Below, piece after piece: positions 56,460 through 64,000 of a stretch of DNA of 64,000 nucleotides. The position numbers and the translations under genes are program-made. This stretch comes from Pseudomonas fluorescens (lineage in GTDB: Bacteria > Pseudomonadota > Gammaproteobacteria > Pseudomonadales > Pseudomonadaceae), in assembly GCF_018614655.1 (NCBI RefSeq), contig NZ_JAGGOG010000018.1, positions 62,001 to 126,000 of the forward strand. The letters run 5' to 3'. Numbering within the stretch: the first letter of the stretch is position 1; every line of letters starts with the position of its first letter. The notes under the pieces are model-generated. The model was given only the letters and a program-made list of their open reading frames with translations. It made no database searches and had not been told where the DNA came from.

Positions 56460-57224
56460 ATGAGAAGCATCGTCAAGGCTGTCAACCTGAACAAGTATTA
56501 CGACCAGTATCACGCGTTGCAGGACATCAACCTGGAAGTCGAGCAAGGCGAAGTACTGTGCGTCATCGGCCCATCTGGATCCGGCAAAAGCACCTTGCTG
56601 CGCTGCGTCAATCAGCTGGAAAAAATCGACAAGGGCGGCCTGTGGGTCGACGGCGAACTGGTGGGTTACCGGGTCGTCGGCAACAAGCTGCACGAGTTGA
56701 ATGAATCGCAGATTGCTCGTCAGCGACTGGCCACCGGCATGGTGTTTCAGCGCTTCAATCTGTTCCCGCATATGACTGTGTTACAGAACATCATCGAAGG
56801 CCCGTGCCAGGTACTCAAGCGCTCGCCCAAGGAAGCCATTGAGGATGCACTGGAGCTACTGGCCCGCGTCGGTCTTGCGGACAAGCGCAATGCCTATCCG
56901 GTGGAGTTGTCCGGCGGGCAGCAGCAACGCGTGGCAATCGCCCGTGCGCTGGCGATGCGGCCGAAGCTGATGTTGTTTGACGAACCCACGTCAGCCCTCG
57001 ACCCGGAGCTGGTAGGAGAAGTGCTGTCGGTGATGCGCGACTTAGCCACCACCGGCATGACCATGATTGTGGTCACCCATGAGTTGGGCTTCGCTCGCGA
57101 AGTGTCCAACCGCATGGTGTTTATGGATGCCGGCCAGATTGTGGAAGCCGGCAGCCCGGAAGAAATTCTAATAAGCCCACAAAACCCGCGTACCCAAAGC
57201 TTTATTTCTGCCGTTCGCACTTAA
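56460..57224 (+). CDS. amino acid ABC transporter ATP-binding protein
   Basis: 254-residue ATPase. Walker A GPSGSGKSTLLRCVNQLE near residue 40, signature LSGGQQQRVAIARALAM near 150, Walker B KLMLFDEPTSALDPELVGEV near 170, switch His in VVTHELGFAREVSNR. It is closest to the GlnQ/HisP/ArtP group. It starts 24 bp after the permease and 25 bp before the binding protein, so the three form one transporter unit. Not distinguishable from AotP by motif alone, but sequence differs throughout. Confidence 0.93.
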   Translation: MRSIVKAVNLNKYYDQYHALQDINLEVEQGEVLCVIGPSGSGKSTLLRCVNQLEKIDKGGLWVDGELVGYRVVGNKLHELNESQIARQRLATGMVFQRFNLFPHMTVLQNIIEGPCQVLKRSPKEAIEDALELLARVGLADKRNAYPVELSGGQQQRVAIARALAMRPKLMLFDEPTSALDPELVGEVLSVMRDLATTGMTMIVVTHELGFAREVSNRMVFMDAGQIVEAGSPEEILISPQNPRTQSFISAVRT

Positions 57225-57249
57225 CTAAAAAACTAACGAGAACGCCCCC

Positions 57250-58071
57250 ATGAAAAATCTGACACTTCCATTGTTGCTCGCAGGCCTGATGGCCTCCACT
57301 TCGGTTTTGGCGGCATTGCCGGCAGCGATCAAGGACAAGGGTGAGATCAGCGCGGCCATCGTGCCGAACTACCCGCCGATGGATTTCAAGGACACCGCCA
57401 CCAACAAACTCACCGGCCTGGACTTTGACCTGGGCAACGCCCTGGCCGAACGCCTGGGGGTGAAGATCAAGTGGCAGGAGACTGGTTTCGAACAGATGCT
57501 CAGCGGCTTGACCACCAAGCGCGTCGACATCGTGCTATCGGGCATGACTGACACCGCCGAGCGGCAAAAGTCGGTGACGTTTATTGACTACTTCACCAGC
57601 GGCCCGCAGTTGTACACGTTGGCCAAGCGTGAAGACCTCAAGGAGCTGACCGATCTGTGTGGCAAAAAAGTTGGCACCAGCCGACGGACTACCTGGCCGT
57701 CAGAAATTACCGCATGGAGCAAGGCAAACTGTGAAGCCGCCGGTAAGCCGGCCATTGTGGTGATCGGTACTGAAGGCTCGGCGGATGCCCGTGCGCAATT
57801 GCAGCAGAATCGTCTGGATGCAGCGATGCAGGGCAGCGAAACCATTCCTTACTTGATGTCGCTGGACAAAGGTAAGTACAAGCCGGTGGGCCTAGCGATT
57901 TCCAAGCAGTTCACGGGGTTGGGGATTGAGAAGAGCAATACCGAGCTGGTGACGGCGATCAGTGAGGCGTTGCAGGCCATGATTAATGATGGGACGTACG
58001 GCAAGATTCTGAAGAAGTGGGATCTTGAGCAGGGTGCGGTGGAAAAAATCACCATCAATGCCGGCCAGTAA
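57250..58071 (+). CDS. periplasmic amino-acid-type substrate-binding protein
   Basis: 273 residues. A signal peptide (MKNLTLPLLLAGLMASTSVLA) precedes the binding-protein fold: AIVPNYPPMDFKDTATNKLTGLDFDLG, then DIVLSGMTDTAERQKSVTFIDYF with the carboxylate-binding Arg. In the second lobe, where polar amino acid proteins usually have an Asp that binds the alpha-amino group (DAVV-D), this protein reads DAAMQGSETIPYL, so that residue may be absent. This fits an N-substituted amino acid ligand. It follows the ATPase by 25 bp and closes the transporter unit. Confidence 0.88.
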   Translation: MKNLTLPLLLAGLMASTSVLAALPAAIKDKGEISAAIVPNYPPMDFKDTATNKLTGLDFDLGNALAERLGVKIKWQETGFEQMLSGLTTKRVDIVLSGMTDTAERQKSVTFIDYFTSGPQLYTLAKREDLKELTDLCGKKVGTSRRTTWPSEITAWSKANCEAAGKPAIVVIGTEGSADARAQLQQNRLDAAMQGSETIPYLMSLDKGKYKPVGLAISKQFTGLGIEKSNTELVTAISEALQAMINDGTYGKILKKWDLEQGAVEKITINAGQ

Positions 58072-58112
58072 CAACGCATAACCCTGTGGGAGACGGGCTT
58101 GCCCGCGATTGC

Positions 58113-58223
58113 GGGTTGTAGCCGCTGCCGAGGCACGAGGCTGCGATGGGCTGCGCAGCGGCCCCTATGGGCGGTCCTGCGGACACGCATCGCAGCCTCG
58201 TGCCTCGGCAGCGGCTACAACCC
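58113..58223. repeat. REPIN of the GTAGCCGCTGCC class
   Basis: Arms GTAGCCGCTGCCGAGGCACG AGGCTGCGAT (58118-58147) and complement (58189-58218) with GGGTT/AACCC flanks. It is a single copy of the element repeated four times at 46081-46575. Fragments of a GGGCTTGCCCGC REP lie on both sides. Confidence 0.9.
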
Positions 58224-58311
58224 GTTTTCGCGGCTCGCTCGCGCCCACTGGGATACATGTTGTGTATGAAAGATCGTAGTCAGCCCCAAGAATAAGGACA
58301 CTCGCCCCACC

Positions 58312-59487
58312 GTGGCCACCTACTCCCTGGTAATCCGCCGCCTGATGATCTGCTCGGTGACGATCGTCGTCAGCCGCGCCATGACCAGCCCCTTGCTGGC
58401 CCTTTTACTGAGCACACGCCTGGGCCTCAACCAGCAAGACATCGGCTTGCTGATGGGCATCGCGGTCTTCATCGCTACGCTGCTCGGGCTCTACGGCGGC
58501 TACATCATCGACCGCCTGGAAAAGCGCAAGCTGCTGATCCTGGCAATGCTCTCCAGCTCCATCGGTTTTCTGTTGCTGACTTTTGCCAGCAACCTGTACC
58601 TGACCACCCTAACCCTGGTAATCACCGAAGCGGCCTCGGCACTGTTCCTGATTGGCTCCAAGGCGATCATCAGCGAGAACCTGCCGGTGGGCCAGCGGGC
58701 CAAGGTATTTTCCCTGCGCTATACCCTGACCAATGTCGGCTATGCGACCGGCCCCATGCTCGGCGTGGTGATTGCCGGCCAGTTTCCCTTGGCGCCCTTT
58801 CTGATCGCCAGTGCGATTGCCTTTGGCAGCCTGTTCCTGATGATCGGCATCCCGCCGACCCAACGCGACGACAGCAACAAACCGTTGAGCTTCCTCAGCA
58901 CCCTGCGGACGTTGCGCAACGATCGCACGTTGATTCTGTTTACCGGTGGCAGCCTGTTGAGCACCATTGTCCACGGGCGCTATACCCTGTATCTGTCACA
59001 GTTTTTGCTGGTGGCCTACAAGCCGGAGAACGCGCTGAAAATTCTCTCTGCCGTGCTGGCTTGCAATGCCATCACGGTAATTTTGATGCAGTATCAGATC
59101 GGTCGTTTTCTCAAGCGTGAACAGCTGCGGTATTGGATCGTGCTGGGCACTTCGCTGTTTATTGCCGGGTTGATCGGCTTCAGCATGGCGGACAGCCTGG
59201 TGTCGTGGTGCATCGCGATGTTTGTGTTCACTTTGGGGGAGATGATCATTTATCCCTCCGAGTTCCTGTTTATCGACACCATCGCTCCCGACGCGCTGCG
59301 CGGCAGCTATTACGGTGCGCAGAACCTGGCGGCATTTGGCGGGGCGTTAAGCCCGGTGATTTGCGGATACCTGCTGATCAACGCGGCACCGGCGAGCATG
59401 TTTTATGTATTGAGCGGGCTGACGGCGGTGGGTGGGACGTTGTGTTTCGTAGCCGCTGCCGAGCACGCGAGACTGCGGCTACAATAG
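58312..59487 (+). CDS. major facilitator superfamily transporter
   Basis: 391 residues from GTG 58312, with AAGGA 11 bases upstream. About 12 transmembrane segments are present, with the MFS loop motif GGYIIDRLEKRKLL near residue 65 and GYATGPMLGVVIAG near 145 (antiporter-motif-like in exporters). It is the last gene of the lyase/ABC cluster by position, but a REPIN and a 240-bp gap make co-transcription uncertain. The final ~12 residues (VAAAEHARLRLQ) are encoded by a palindrome derived from a REP element, so the C-terminus may have been changed by repeat insertion. Substrate unknown. Confidence 0.85.
   Translation: MATYSLVIRRLMICSVTIVVSRAMTSPLLALLLSTRLGLNQQDIGLLMGIAVFIATLLGLYGGYIIDRLEKRKLLILAMLSSSIGFLLLTFASNLYLTTLTLVITEAASALFLIGSKAIISENLPVGQRAKVFSLRYTLTNVGYATGPMLGVVIAGQFPLAPFLIASAIAFGSLFLMIGIPPTQRDDSNKPLSFLSTLRTLRNDRTLILFTGGSLLSTIVHGRYTLYLSQFLLVAYKPENALKILSAVLACNAITVILMQYQIGRFLKREQLRYWIVLGTSLFIAGLIGFSMADSLVSWCIAMFVFTLGEMIIYPSEFLFIDTIAPDALRGSYYGAQNLAAFGGALSPVICGYLLINAAPASMFYVLSGLTAVGGTLCFVAAAEHARLRLQ
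59449..59484. repeat. degenerate REP palindrome within the 3' end of the MFS gene
   Basis: GTAGCCGC and GCGGCTAC close an inverted repeat (GTAGCCGCTGCCGAGCACG...), overlapping the last codons and stop of the transporter gene. It resembles the 58118 arm with changes. Confidence 0.75.
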
Positions 59488-59513
59488 CGAAACCTCTCAC
59501 GGACCCGAGCCCC

Positions 59514-60461
59514 ATGAAATTCGACACGGCCTACAGCCTGAATCTCGACGACAAGCTGTCGATCTACGACGTGCGAGACCTGAATTTCGACGAAACCACC
59601 GCCTTCGACTCCGACAAGGACAGTTTCCTCTGCCCCAACGATGAATGCCGGGCGGCGTTCGCGGCCAGCAATGTGCTGACCACCTTCAACGCGAAAAACG
59701 TCAATTACCGGCGCACGCCGCACTTCAAGAACACCCCCAGCACTCACCATATCGACGGCTGCCGCTACGCCAGTCACAAGGCGGGCACGGCTGAAACCGA
59801 GGACGAACGTGAGGAAAACTTCCCGTCGGAATTTGTCCTGACGCGGCGTGAGTACGAACGCAAAACACCTGTGCCAGGCACCGAGGCCGTTGCCTTACAG
59901 GATCTACCGAAAACACCTTCAGTCCGCACTAACACATCCCGGAGTTCCAGCGACACCACTCCGGACAAGACCAGTGTCTTCGCCCACCCGGTGGAATGCT
60001 ACGTGTCCAACATCGACGACAAGGACAAGCTCAAGGGCATGCCGTTGAAGATAGGTGAGACCACTGCGACCTACTGGACTTTTTTCAAGAAGATCGAGTA
60101 TTTGCAGGACAACAAGGGTTTGATCTACTGGGGCCGGATCAAGGAGATCAAGGACTACACCAGTAGCTTGCGTATCGACTTCGAAAAGAAAGTCTGGCTC
60201 GACAAGAAGCCCTACTCGGTCAACGTTTACCTGAATAAAAAATTGATCGAGAACTACCGCAAGCGCAAGGCGTTCCTGGAGCAGATCAAGGCCGCAGTGG
60301 GCAGTGAACGGCCGTTATATTGCTTCTTCTATGGAGTGACACCGGAGTTGAAACATGTGCCGAGCAAGAAGAACCCCGAGCAGACATTCGGCGTATTCAG
60401 CGCCGATATCGAGAACCTGGATCACCTGATTATTCGCGAGGCGCCGGGCCTGGAAGCCTAG
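59514..60461 (+). CDS. orphan protein with Cys/His motifs
   Basis: 315 residues from ATG 59514. Residues ~40-85 hold FLCPNDECRAAF and THHIDGCRYASH, a Cys-x4-Cys plus His-His-x2-Cys-x4-His pattern that may bind zinc. A low-complexity Ser/Thr/Pro stretch (~120-160) separates this from a C-terminal region with basic patches (KKIEYLQDNKGLIYWGRIKEI; YLNKKLIENYRKRKAFLEQIK). No signal peptide or membrane segment. I do not recognise the family. It is a singleton between the MFS gene and the SOS-box HTH gene and may be an accessory nucleic-acid-binding protein. Confidence 0.7.
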   Translation: MKFDTAYSLNLDDKLSIYDVRDLNFDETTAFDSDKDSFLCPNDECRAAFAASNVLTTFNAKNVNYRRTPHFKNTPSTHHIDGCRYASHKAGTAETEDEREENFPSEFVLTRREYERKTPVPGTEAVALQDLPKTPSVRTNTSRSSSDTTPDKTSVFAHPVECYVSNIDDKDKLKGMPLKIGETTATYWTFFKKIEYLQDNKGLIYWGRIKEIKDYTSSLRIDFEKKVWLDKKPYSVNVYLNKKLIENYRKRKAFLEQIKAAVGSERPLYCFFYGVTPELKHVPSKKNPEQTFGVFSADIENLDHLIIREAPGLEA

Positions 60462-60538
60462 GTTTCATCAGTTCCACCTGCTCAGCAGCATCAACCGCAG
60501 CTCTGCCGAAAAAAAACGAGTTGATGAGCGGTCAAAAC

Positions 60539-60558
60539 AACTGTACAAAAACACAGTA
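60539..60558 (+). promoter_or_regulatory. LexA (SOS) box upstream of the HTH gene
   Basis: CTGT (60541-60544) and ACAG (60553-60556) are separated by 8 bp, with AA and TA outside, giving AACTGTA-N6-ACAGTA-like symmetry, the LexA consensus. A possible -10 TATAGT overlaps its right half at 60557. Confidence 0.7.
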
Positions 60559-60594
60559 TAGTTTGTCCTCCTCGTCGAACTCTGGAGAAAACCC

Positions 60595-60972
60595 ATGTCC
60601 TCTCTGGCAATGAGCAGCCCCGTAGAACAGCAAATCGTCCTTCATCAATTCACCCCACGGCACAGTGTCCAGGCCCGCGCGATGCTGGGCTGGAGCCGGG
60701 AAGATTTCTCCCGTGAGTCCGGGGTGGATACCATCACCCTTCAACGCTTTGAAAGCCATGCCGAGGTGAGTGACGAAACCCACCTCACCCTGGCATTTCG
60801 CCTGGAGGCCGAAGGCCTGGTGTTTTTCCCGGGATTTGCGCCGGGCTGGGGCATGAGTGTGCGGGCTTGCGCGACCACCACGGAGCCGGCCTTCAAAGGG
60901 ATTATCGCCCGGTTTATGGACTCGACAACGGCGTCAATGGACCCAGCAATACCTCAACCGAAGGGGGCGTAG
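60595..60972 (+). CDS. small XRE-like helix-turn-helix protein under SOS control
   Basis: 125 residues from ATG 60595 with GGAG eight bases upstream. Residues ~25-60 (QARAMLGWSREDFSRESGVDTITLQRFESH) form an XRE-type helix-turn-helix. The rest is short and lacks a recognised domain, but residues 70-105 (LAFRLEAEGLVFFPGFAPGWGMSVRACAT) may be an effector or dimerisation part. The LexA-type box 37 bp upstream suggests induction by DNA damage. It is not next to a prophage or bacteriocin locus, so its target is open. Confidence 0.75.
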   Translation: MSSLAMSSPVEQQIVLHQFTPRHSVQARAMLGWSREDFSRESGVDTITLQRFESHAEVSDETHLTLAFRLEAEGLVFFPGFAPGWGMSVRACATTTEPAFKGIIARFMDSTTASMDPAIPQPKGA

Positions 60973-61042
60973 AGTCCAGTCGAATGACCGGGTGATGCGC
61001 GCCCTCCTCCAGGTTTCGCGCCGAACGTTAACCGTCGAGAAC

Positions 61043-61831
61043 TCAAGTCTGTAACAACACCTGTTGACAGCCTTGCACCAGCGCCGCCAAGCGGTTACCG
61101 GCCCAATGGGCCCCGTAGAACCAGACAGAAGTCGCAGCCCCATCGGAATCCGTACCGGTGGGCACACACACGCTTGGATTACCGGAAGTGGCGGCCCGAT
61201 GAAAAGCGGCGCTTTTTGCATCAGAGACCAACATGTCCAGACGATTTTCCGTTACTCGGTCGTTAATCTCATTGCTCAAATCAAGTGTGAAATGACGCGT
61301 GTCATCCACCAGAAGAGCATGCACCGGCACCAATTGCGCACCTGCTATTCGCAGCGAATTCAGTACCAGGGCAAAATGTGCGCTGTGCTCGATCGTCTCC
61401 CGAACATCGCCTGAAACGTACTCGCAGGCAAAACCGATACGGCTGCCCGCCAGCGACAGATTATGTTTCAAGTAGCCGGCGTCGGTAACCGGAGGGATCT
61501 CGACCATCACCGGTCCTTCGGGGTCGACCTCGCTCGACGCTATCAGTGAAAGCGAGGGATCACGCACGGTACGCATCATAGGTCCCGGGATGTCGAACCT
61601 GGGCCCATACCCCCGGTGATCAGCACCAAAATCGAGGCCATGTTGATGGGAACTCGAATCGACAATCGCACCACCGCCCTGGGTACCAAATACCAGTCGC
61701 GCCGAACCAGCCTCACCGACCTTGCCCGTTACGGGGTCGCAAGATCCGGGAACAGCGTCCGTCCCAGGCACCGACGACCTGAACACACACGGCGCACCCA
61801 CTGATATGGCTTTCCTACACTTCTCGTCCAT
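61043..61831 (-). CDS. amidase-signature-family relative lacking catalytic residues
   Basis: 262 residues from ATG 61831, with GAGGAG upstream. The C-terminal third (DMLVSDAKSAAFHRAATSGNPSVCVPTGTDSDGAATSVWFYG) and the block LAGSRIGFACEYVSGDVRETIE are typical of amidase-signature enzymes. The active-site block is degraded: the expected GTDTGGS reads GTQGGGA, so the nucleophilic Ser is Ala; the GGSSGGS loop reads VGEAGSA; and the N-terminal region with the catalytic Lys is missing. The protein is about half the usual ~500 residues. It is either a pseudogene relic that keeps an open frame or a non-catalytic derivative. Confidence 0.6.
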   Translation of the reverse strand: MDEKCRKAISVGAPCVFRSSVPGTDAVPGSCDPVTGKVGEAGSARLVFGTQGGGAIVDSSSHQHGLDFGADHRGYGPRFDIPGPMMRTVRDPSLSLIASSEVDPEGPVMVEIPPVTDAGYLKHNLSLAGSRIGFACEYVSGDVRETIEHSAHFALVLNSLRIAGAQLVPVHALLVDDTRHFTLDLSNEINDRVTENRLDMLVSDAKSAAFHRAATSGNPSVCVPTGTDSDGAATSVWFYGAHWAGNRLAALVQGCQQVLLQT

Positions 61832-61955
61832 AGACGCTCACTCCTCGAAATGACCCTTTCAAGAAATGATTGCATCCTTTTCTCACGCTTGTCGCAGGCC
61901 GGAAACACCTTGCAACTGCCTTTTCTTCATCGCAGCGCCAGTAGCTGAATAGCCA

Positions 61956-63011
61956 TCATCCGCTGACACGTCCCTCACCGCTGACGTGCTCCACCTCCAA
62001 CCACCAGGCTTGCCCGCGTTCCGGTTGATTGAGCATGAACGCCTGCCCCATGGGCGGCGTGGCAATCGACACATTGCGCTCCCAAGCCAGAGCCATGATG
62101 CGGTCAAAGGGTTCGTGCCAGGCATGGAACGCCAGGTCGAAGGTGCCATTGTGGATCGGCAGCAACCAGCGCCCCTTGAGGTCGATATGGGCCTGCAACG
62201 TTTGCTCGGGCTGCATGTGAACGTGGGGCCAGTCGACGTTGTAAGCACCGGTTTCCATCAAGGTCAGATCAAACGGCCCGTACTGTTCGCCGATGCGTTT
62301 GAAGCCATCGAAGTAGCCGGTATCACCACTGAAAAAGATCCGTCGCGCACCATCGATCATCACCCAAGATGCCCACAAGGTCTGGTTGCCATCAAACAGG
62401 CCGCGCCCGGAGAAGTGCTGGGCCGGGGTGGCGACAAAGCGGATGCCGTCCACTTCAGTGCCCTGCCACCAATCCAGTTGCCGCACTTTGCTGGCGTCCA
62501 CACCCCACTTAATCAACGTGTCACCCACCCCCAGCGGCGCCAGGAAATGGTGGGTCTTCTCGGCCAGTTGCACCACGGCCTTGCGGTCCAGGTGGTCGTA
62601 ATGGTTGTGGGAAAGAATCACCGCTTCAATCGGCGGCAGCTCTTCGAGGCTGATAGGAGGCTGGTGAAAACGCTTGGGGCCGGCCCAACTGAAGGGCGAT
62701 GCGCGCTCGGCGAATACCGGGTCGGTCAGCCAGAATTTGCCGCGCATTTTCAGCAAGACCGTGGAGTGGCCAAGGCGAAATATGCTGTGATCAGGGGCAG
62801 CAAATAACTGCTCACGGGTCAGCGGCTGCACCGGGATCTCGCCCACAGGCCGTGTGCTGCGGGGCTTATGGAAGAGCATTTTCCAGAAGATCTGCAAGGT
62901 CTTGCCAAAGCCCCCATGCGGTACCGGGGTGCCATTGCTGAAGTGACCTGGCTGCGGTTCCGAACGTTTGGACGCTGAAGAAGGGTCGAGACGGGTTGAG
63001 ATTGTGGCCAT
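61956..63011 (-). CDS. MBL-fold metallo-hydrolase, NAPE-PLD/RomA-like
   Basis: 351 residues. The metal-binding motif SHNHYDHLD lies near residue 135 and further ligands in TPAQHFSGRG, FSGDTGYFDGF and LPIHNGTFDLAFHAW near 200-290. The sequence belongs to the lactonase/phospholipase-D-like group that includes human NAPE-PLD and bacterial RomA; lipid or acyl substrates are likely. There is no signal peptide. It is divergent from a TetR gene, and the shared promoter region has a clear TetR operator, so TetR probably represses it. Confidence 0.85.
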   Translation of the reverse strand: MATISTRLDPSSASKRSEPQPGHFSNGTPVPHGGFGKTLQIFWKMLFHKPRSTRPVGEIPVQPLTREQLFAAPDHSIFRLGHSTVLLKMRGKFWLTDPVFAERASPFSWAGPKRFHQPPISLEELPPIEAVILSHNHYDHLDRKAVVQLAEKTHHFLAPLGVGDTLIKWGVDASKVRQLDWWQGTEVDGIRFVATPAQHFSGRGLFDGNQTLWASWVMIDGARRIFFSGDTGYFDGFKRIGEQYGPFDLTLMETGAYNVDWPHVHMQPEQTLQAHIDLKGRWLLPIHNGTFDLAFHAWHEPFDRIMALAWERNVSIATPPMGQAFMLNQPERGQAWWLEVEHVSGEGRVSG

Positions 63012-63044
63012 TACGGAGTGACTCCTGCCGACATGTCGGTCAAC

Positions 63045-63066
63045 AACTACACTGCACAGTGTAGTT
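63045..63066. promoter_or_regulatory. TetR operator between the MBL gene and tetR
   Basis: Perfect 10-bp arms AACTACACTG and CAGTGTAGTT are separated by CA. A second, partial copy (AACTACTGAGTGTAATT) follows near 63096-63112. Both lie between the divergent start codons at 63011 and 63139. Confidence 0.75.
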
Positions 63067-63138
63067 TCAAGATTGCAACAAAATCTATAGCAAGTAAACT
63101 ACTGAGTGTAATTTTCTCTCAAGAGCCGAACGCGACCC

Positions 63139-63759
63139 ATGACCGCCCCCCTGCGCCTCACCGACCGTAAACGCGAAGCCATTGTGGCGGCTGCCATCGC
63201 CGAGTTTCGCGACAACGGTTTCGAGGTCACCAGCATGGACAAGATCGCCGCCACCGCCGGCGTGTCCAAGCGCACCGTGTACAACCACTTCCCGAGCAAA
63301 GAAGAGTTGTTCACCGAGATCTTGCACAAGCTGTGGGCCAGCAGCGTGGCGCAACTGGACGTCAGCTACAACAGCGTGCATCCCTTGCGCGACCAGTTGC
63401 GTGTGCTGCTGGAGGCGAAAATGAAGATGATGTCGGACACCAACTTCCTCGACCTGGCCCGCGTGGCGATTGCCGCAACCATCCACTCCCCGGAACGGGC
63501 CCAGGACATCGTCAACCGCCTGAGCGAACGGGAAGAAGGTTTCACCTTGTGGGTACGCGCCGCCCAAGAGGATGGCCGGCTCAAGGCCATAGACCCCTGC
63601 TTCGCTGCCCACCAGGTGCAAAGCCTGCTCAAGGCCTTCGCATTCTGGCCGCAGATCACCCTTGGCCAGCCCATCCTTGACGCCGCCACCCAAGCCAGCG
63701 TCATCGAATCGGCAATGGACCTGTTCCTGGCCGGCTACGAGATCGTCGACCAGCGCTGA
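63139..63759 (+). CDS. TetR-family transcriptional repressor
   Basis: 206 residues. The N-terminal helix-turn-helix (AIVAAAIAEFRDNGFEVTSMDKIAATAGVSKRTVYNHFPSKEELF) spans residues ~12-55; the C-terminal ligand-binding region matches the AcrR/TetR_C-type. It sits divergently from the MBL-fold hydrolase with an operator in the intergenic region and probably represses itself and that gene. Ligand unknown. Confidence 0.92.
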   Translation: MTAPLRLTDRKREAIVAAAIAEFRDNGFEVTSMDKIAATAGVSKRTVYNHFPSKEELFTEILHKLWASSVAQLDVSYNSVHPLRDQLRVLLEAKMKMMSDTNFLDLARVAIAATIHSPERAQDIVNRLSEREEGFTLWVRAAQEDGRLKAIDPCFAAHQVQSLLKAFAFWPQITLGQPILDAATQASVIESAMDLFLAGYEIVDQR

Positions 63760-63974
63760 TACGCTCGGCCTCCTCCTCCACAGATCCTGTTGCCGGTACG
63801 ACATCGGCGTGTCGTTTTTGCTCTATTACGGCCGTCTGCGACGCAAATGGCCTGGAAGGACACTGATTATTCCGGCGTGAATAACTGACAATATTCACCG
63901 GCACTATCCGCCCCCTGGTATTCCCGATATCGCACACCTTCGTATCCGCAAAAGAACATCTGACCCAGGAATCT

Positions 63975-64000
63975 ATGGAAAACCAACGAGGCAAAGGGCT
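63975..64000 (+). CDS. start of an unidentified gene running off the window
   Basis: ATG at 63975 opens MENQRGKG and remains open to the last base. AGGA is eight bases upstream of the ATG. Too short to identify. Confidence 0.4.

Overview
The window looks like chromosomal DNA of a fluorescent Pseudomonas, most likely the P. fluorescens group. Base composition is GC-rich. Nearly every housekeeping gene has a direct Pseudomonas counterpart (phoPQ, nrdA and nrdB with Pseudomonas-type extensions, flgBCDE/flgAMN-flgZ, amrZ, rsmA, and the aru and aot arginine genes with an AraC-type argR). Intergenic spaces carry many REP/REPIN palindromes of the kind typical of this group.

Layout. 1-6.7 kb: the 3' part of an AraC-type regulator, phoPQ preceded by a small exported protein under a four-repeat PhoP box, a Sfp-type phosphopantetheinyl transferase, and an RstAB-like two-component pair. 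6.7-10.5 kb: a long regulatory region with tandem DnaA boxes and two NrdR boxes, then nrdA. 10.5-11.7 kb: an unrecognised protein with a pure glycine tract and a possible Cys/His protease-like domain. 11.8-19.6 kb: flagellar and chemotaxis genes (flgE, flgD, flgC, flgB, cheR, cheV on the minus strand; flgA, flgM, flgN, flgZ on the plus strand) with sigma-54 and sigma-28 promoters. 19.7-27 kb: an MFS transporter, tRNA-Arg(CCT), a sigma-54 promoter with twin upstream dyads driving two tiny membrane proteins, amrZ, mgtE, a tRNA-Arg/Arg/Ser cluster, rsmA and lysC. 27-31 kb: alaS and a threonine aldolase. 31-32 kb: an FMN riboswitch and a type II lumazine synthase. 32-45.7 kb: the arginine succinyltransferase pathway (aruC-F-G-D-B-E), argR and the aotJQMOP uptake system, with ArgR half-sites upstream of aruC and aotJ. 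46-51 kb: a tandem 128-bp repeat array, acs, a DUF2790 protein and nrdB.

51-64 kb is more accessory: a solitary HNH endonuclease, a HAD phosphatase, a LysR regulator divergent from an argininosuccinate-lyase-like gene with a complete amino-acid-type ABC transporter and an MFS transporter, an orphan protein with Cys/His motifs, a small HTH protein behind a LexA-type box, an amidase-signature relative lacking its catalytic residues, an MBL-fold hydrolase divergent from a TetR regulator with a clear operator, and the first codons of a further gene.

The central metabolic theme is arginine: uptake (aot), catabolism to glutamate and succinate (aru), regulation (argR), and a separate cluster around an ArgH-like lyase. 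The two subunits of class Ia ribonucleotide reductase are both present but lie about 39 kb apart. The least explained items are the sigma-54/twin-dyad small-protein operon, the glycine-tract protein, the ArgH-like transport cluster, the SOS-box HTH gene and the catalytically degraded amidase relative.
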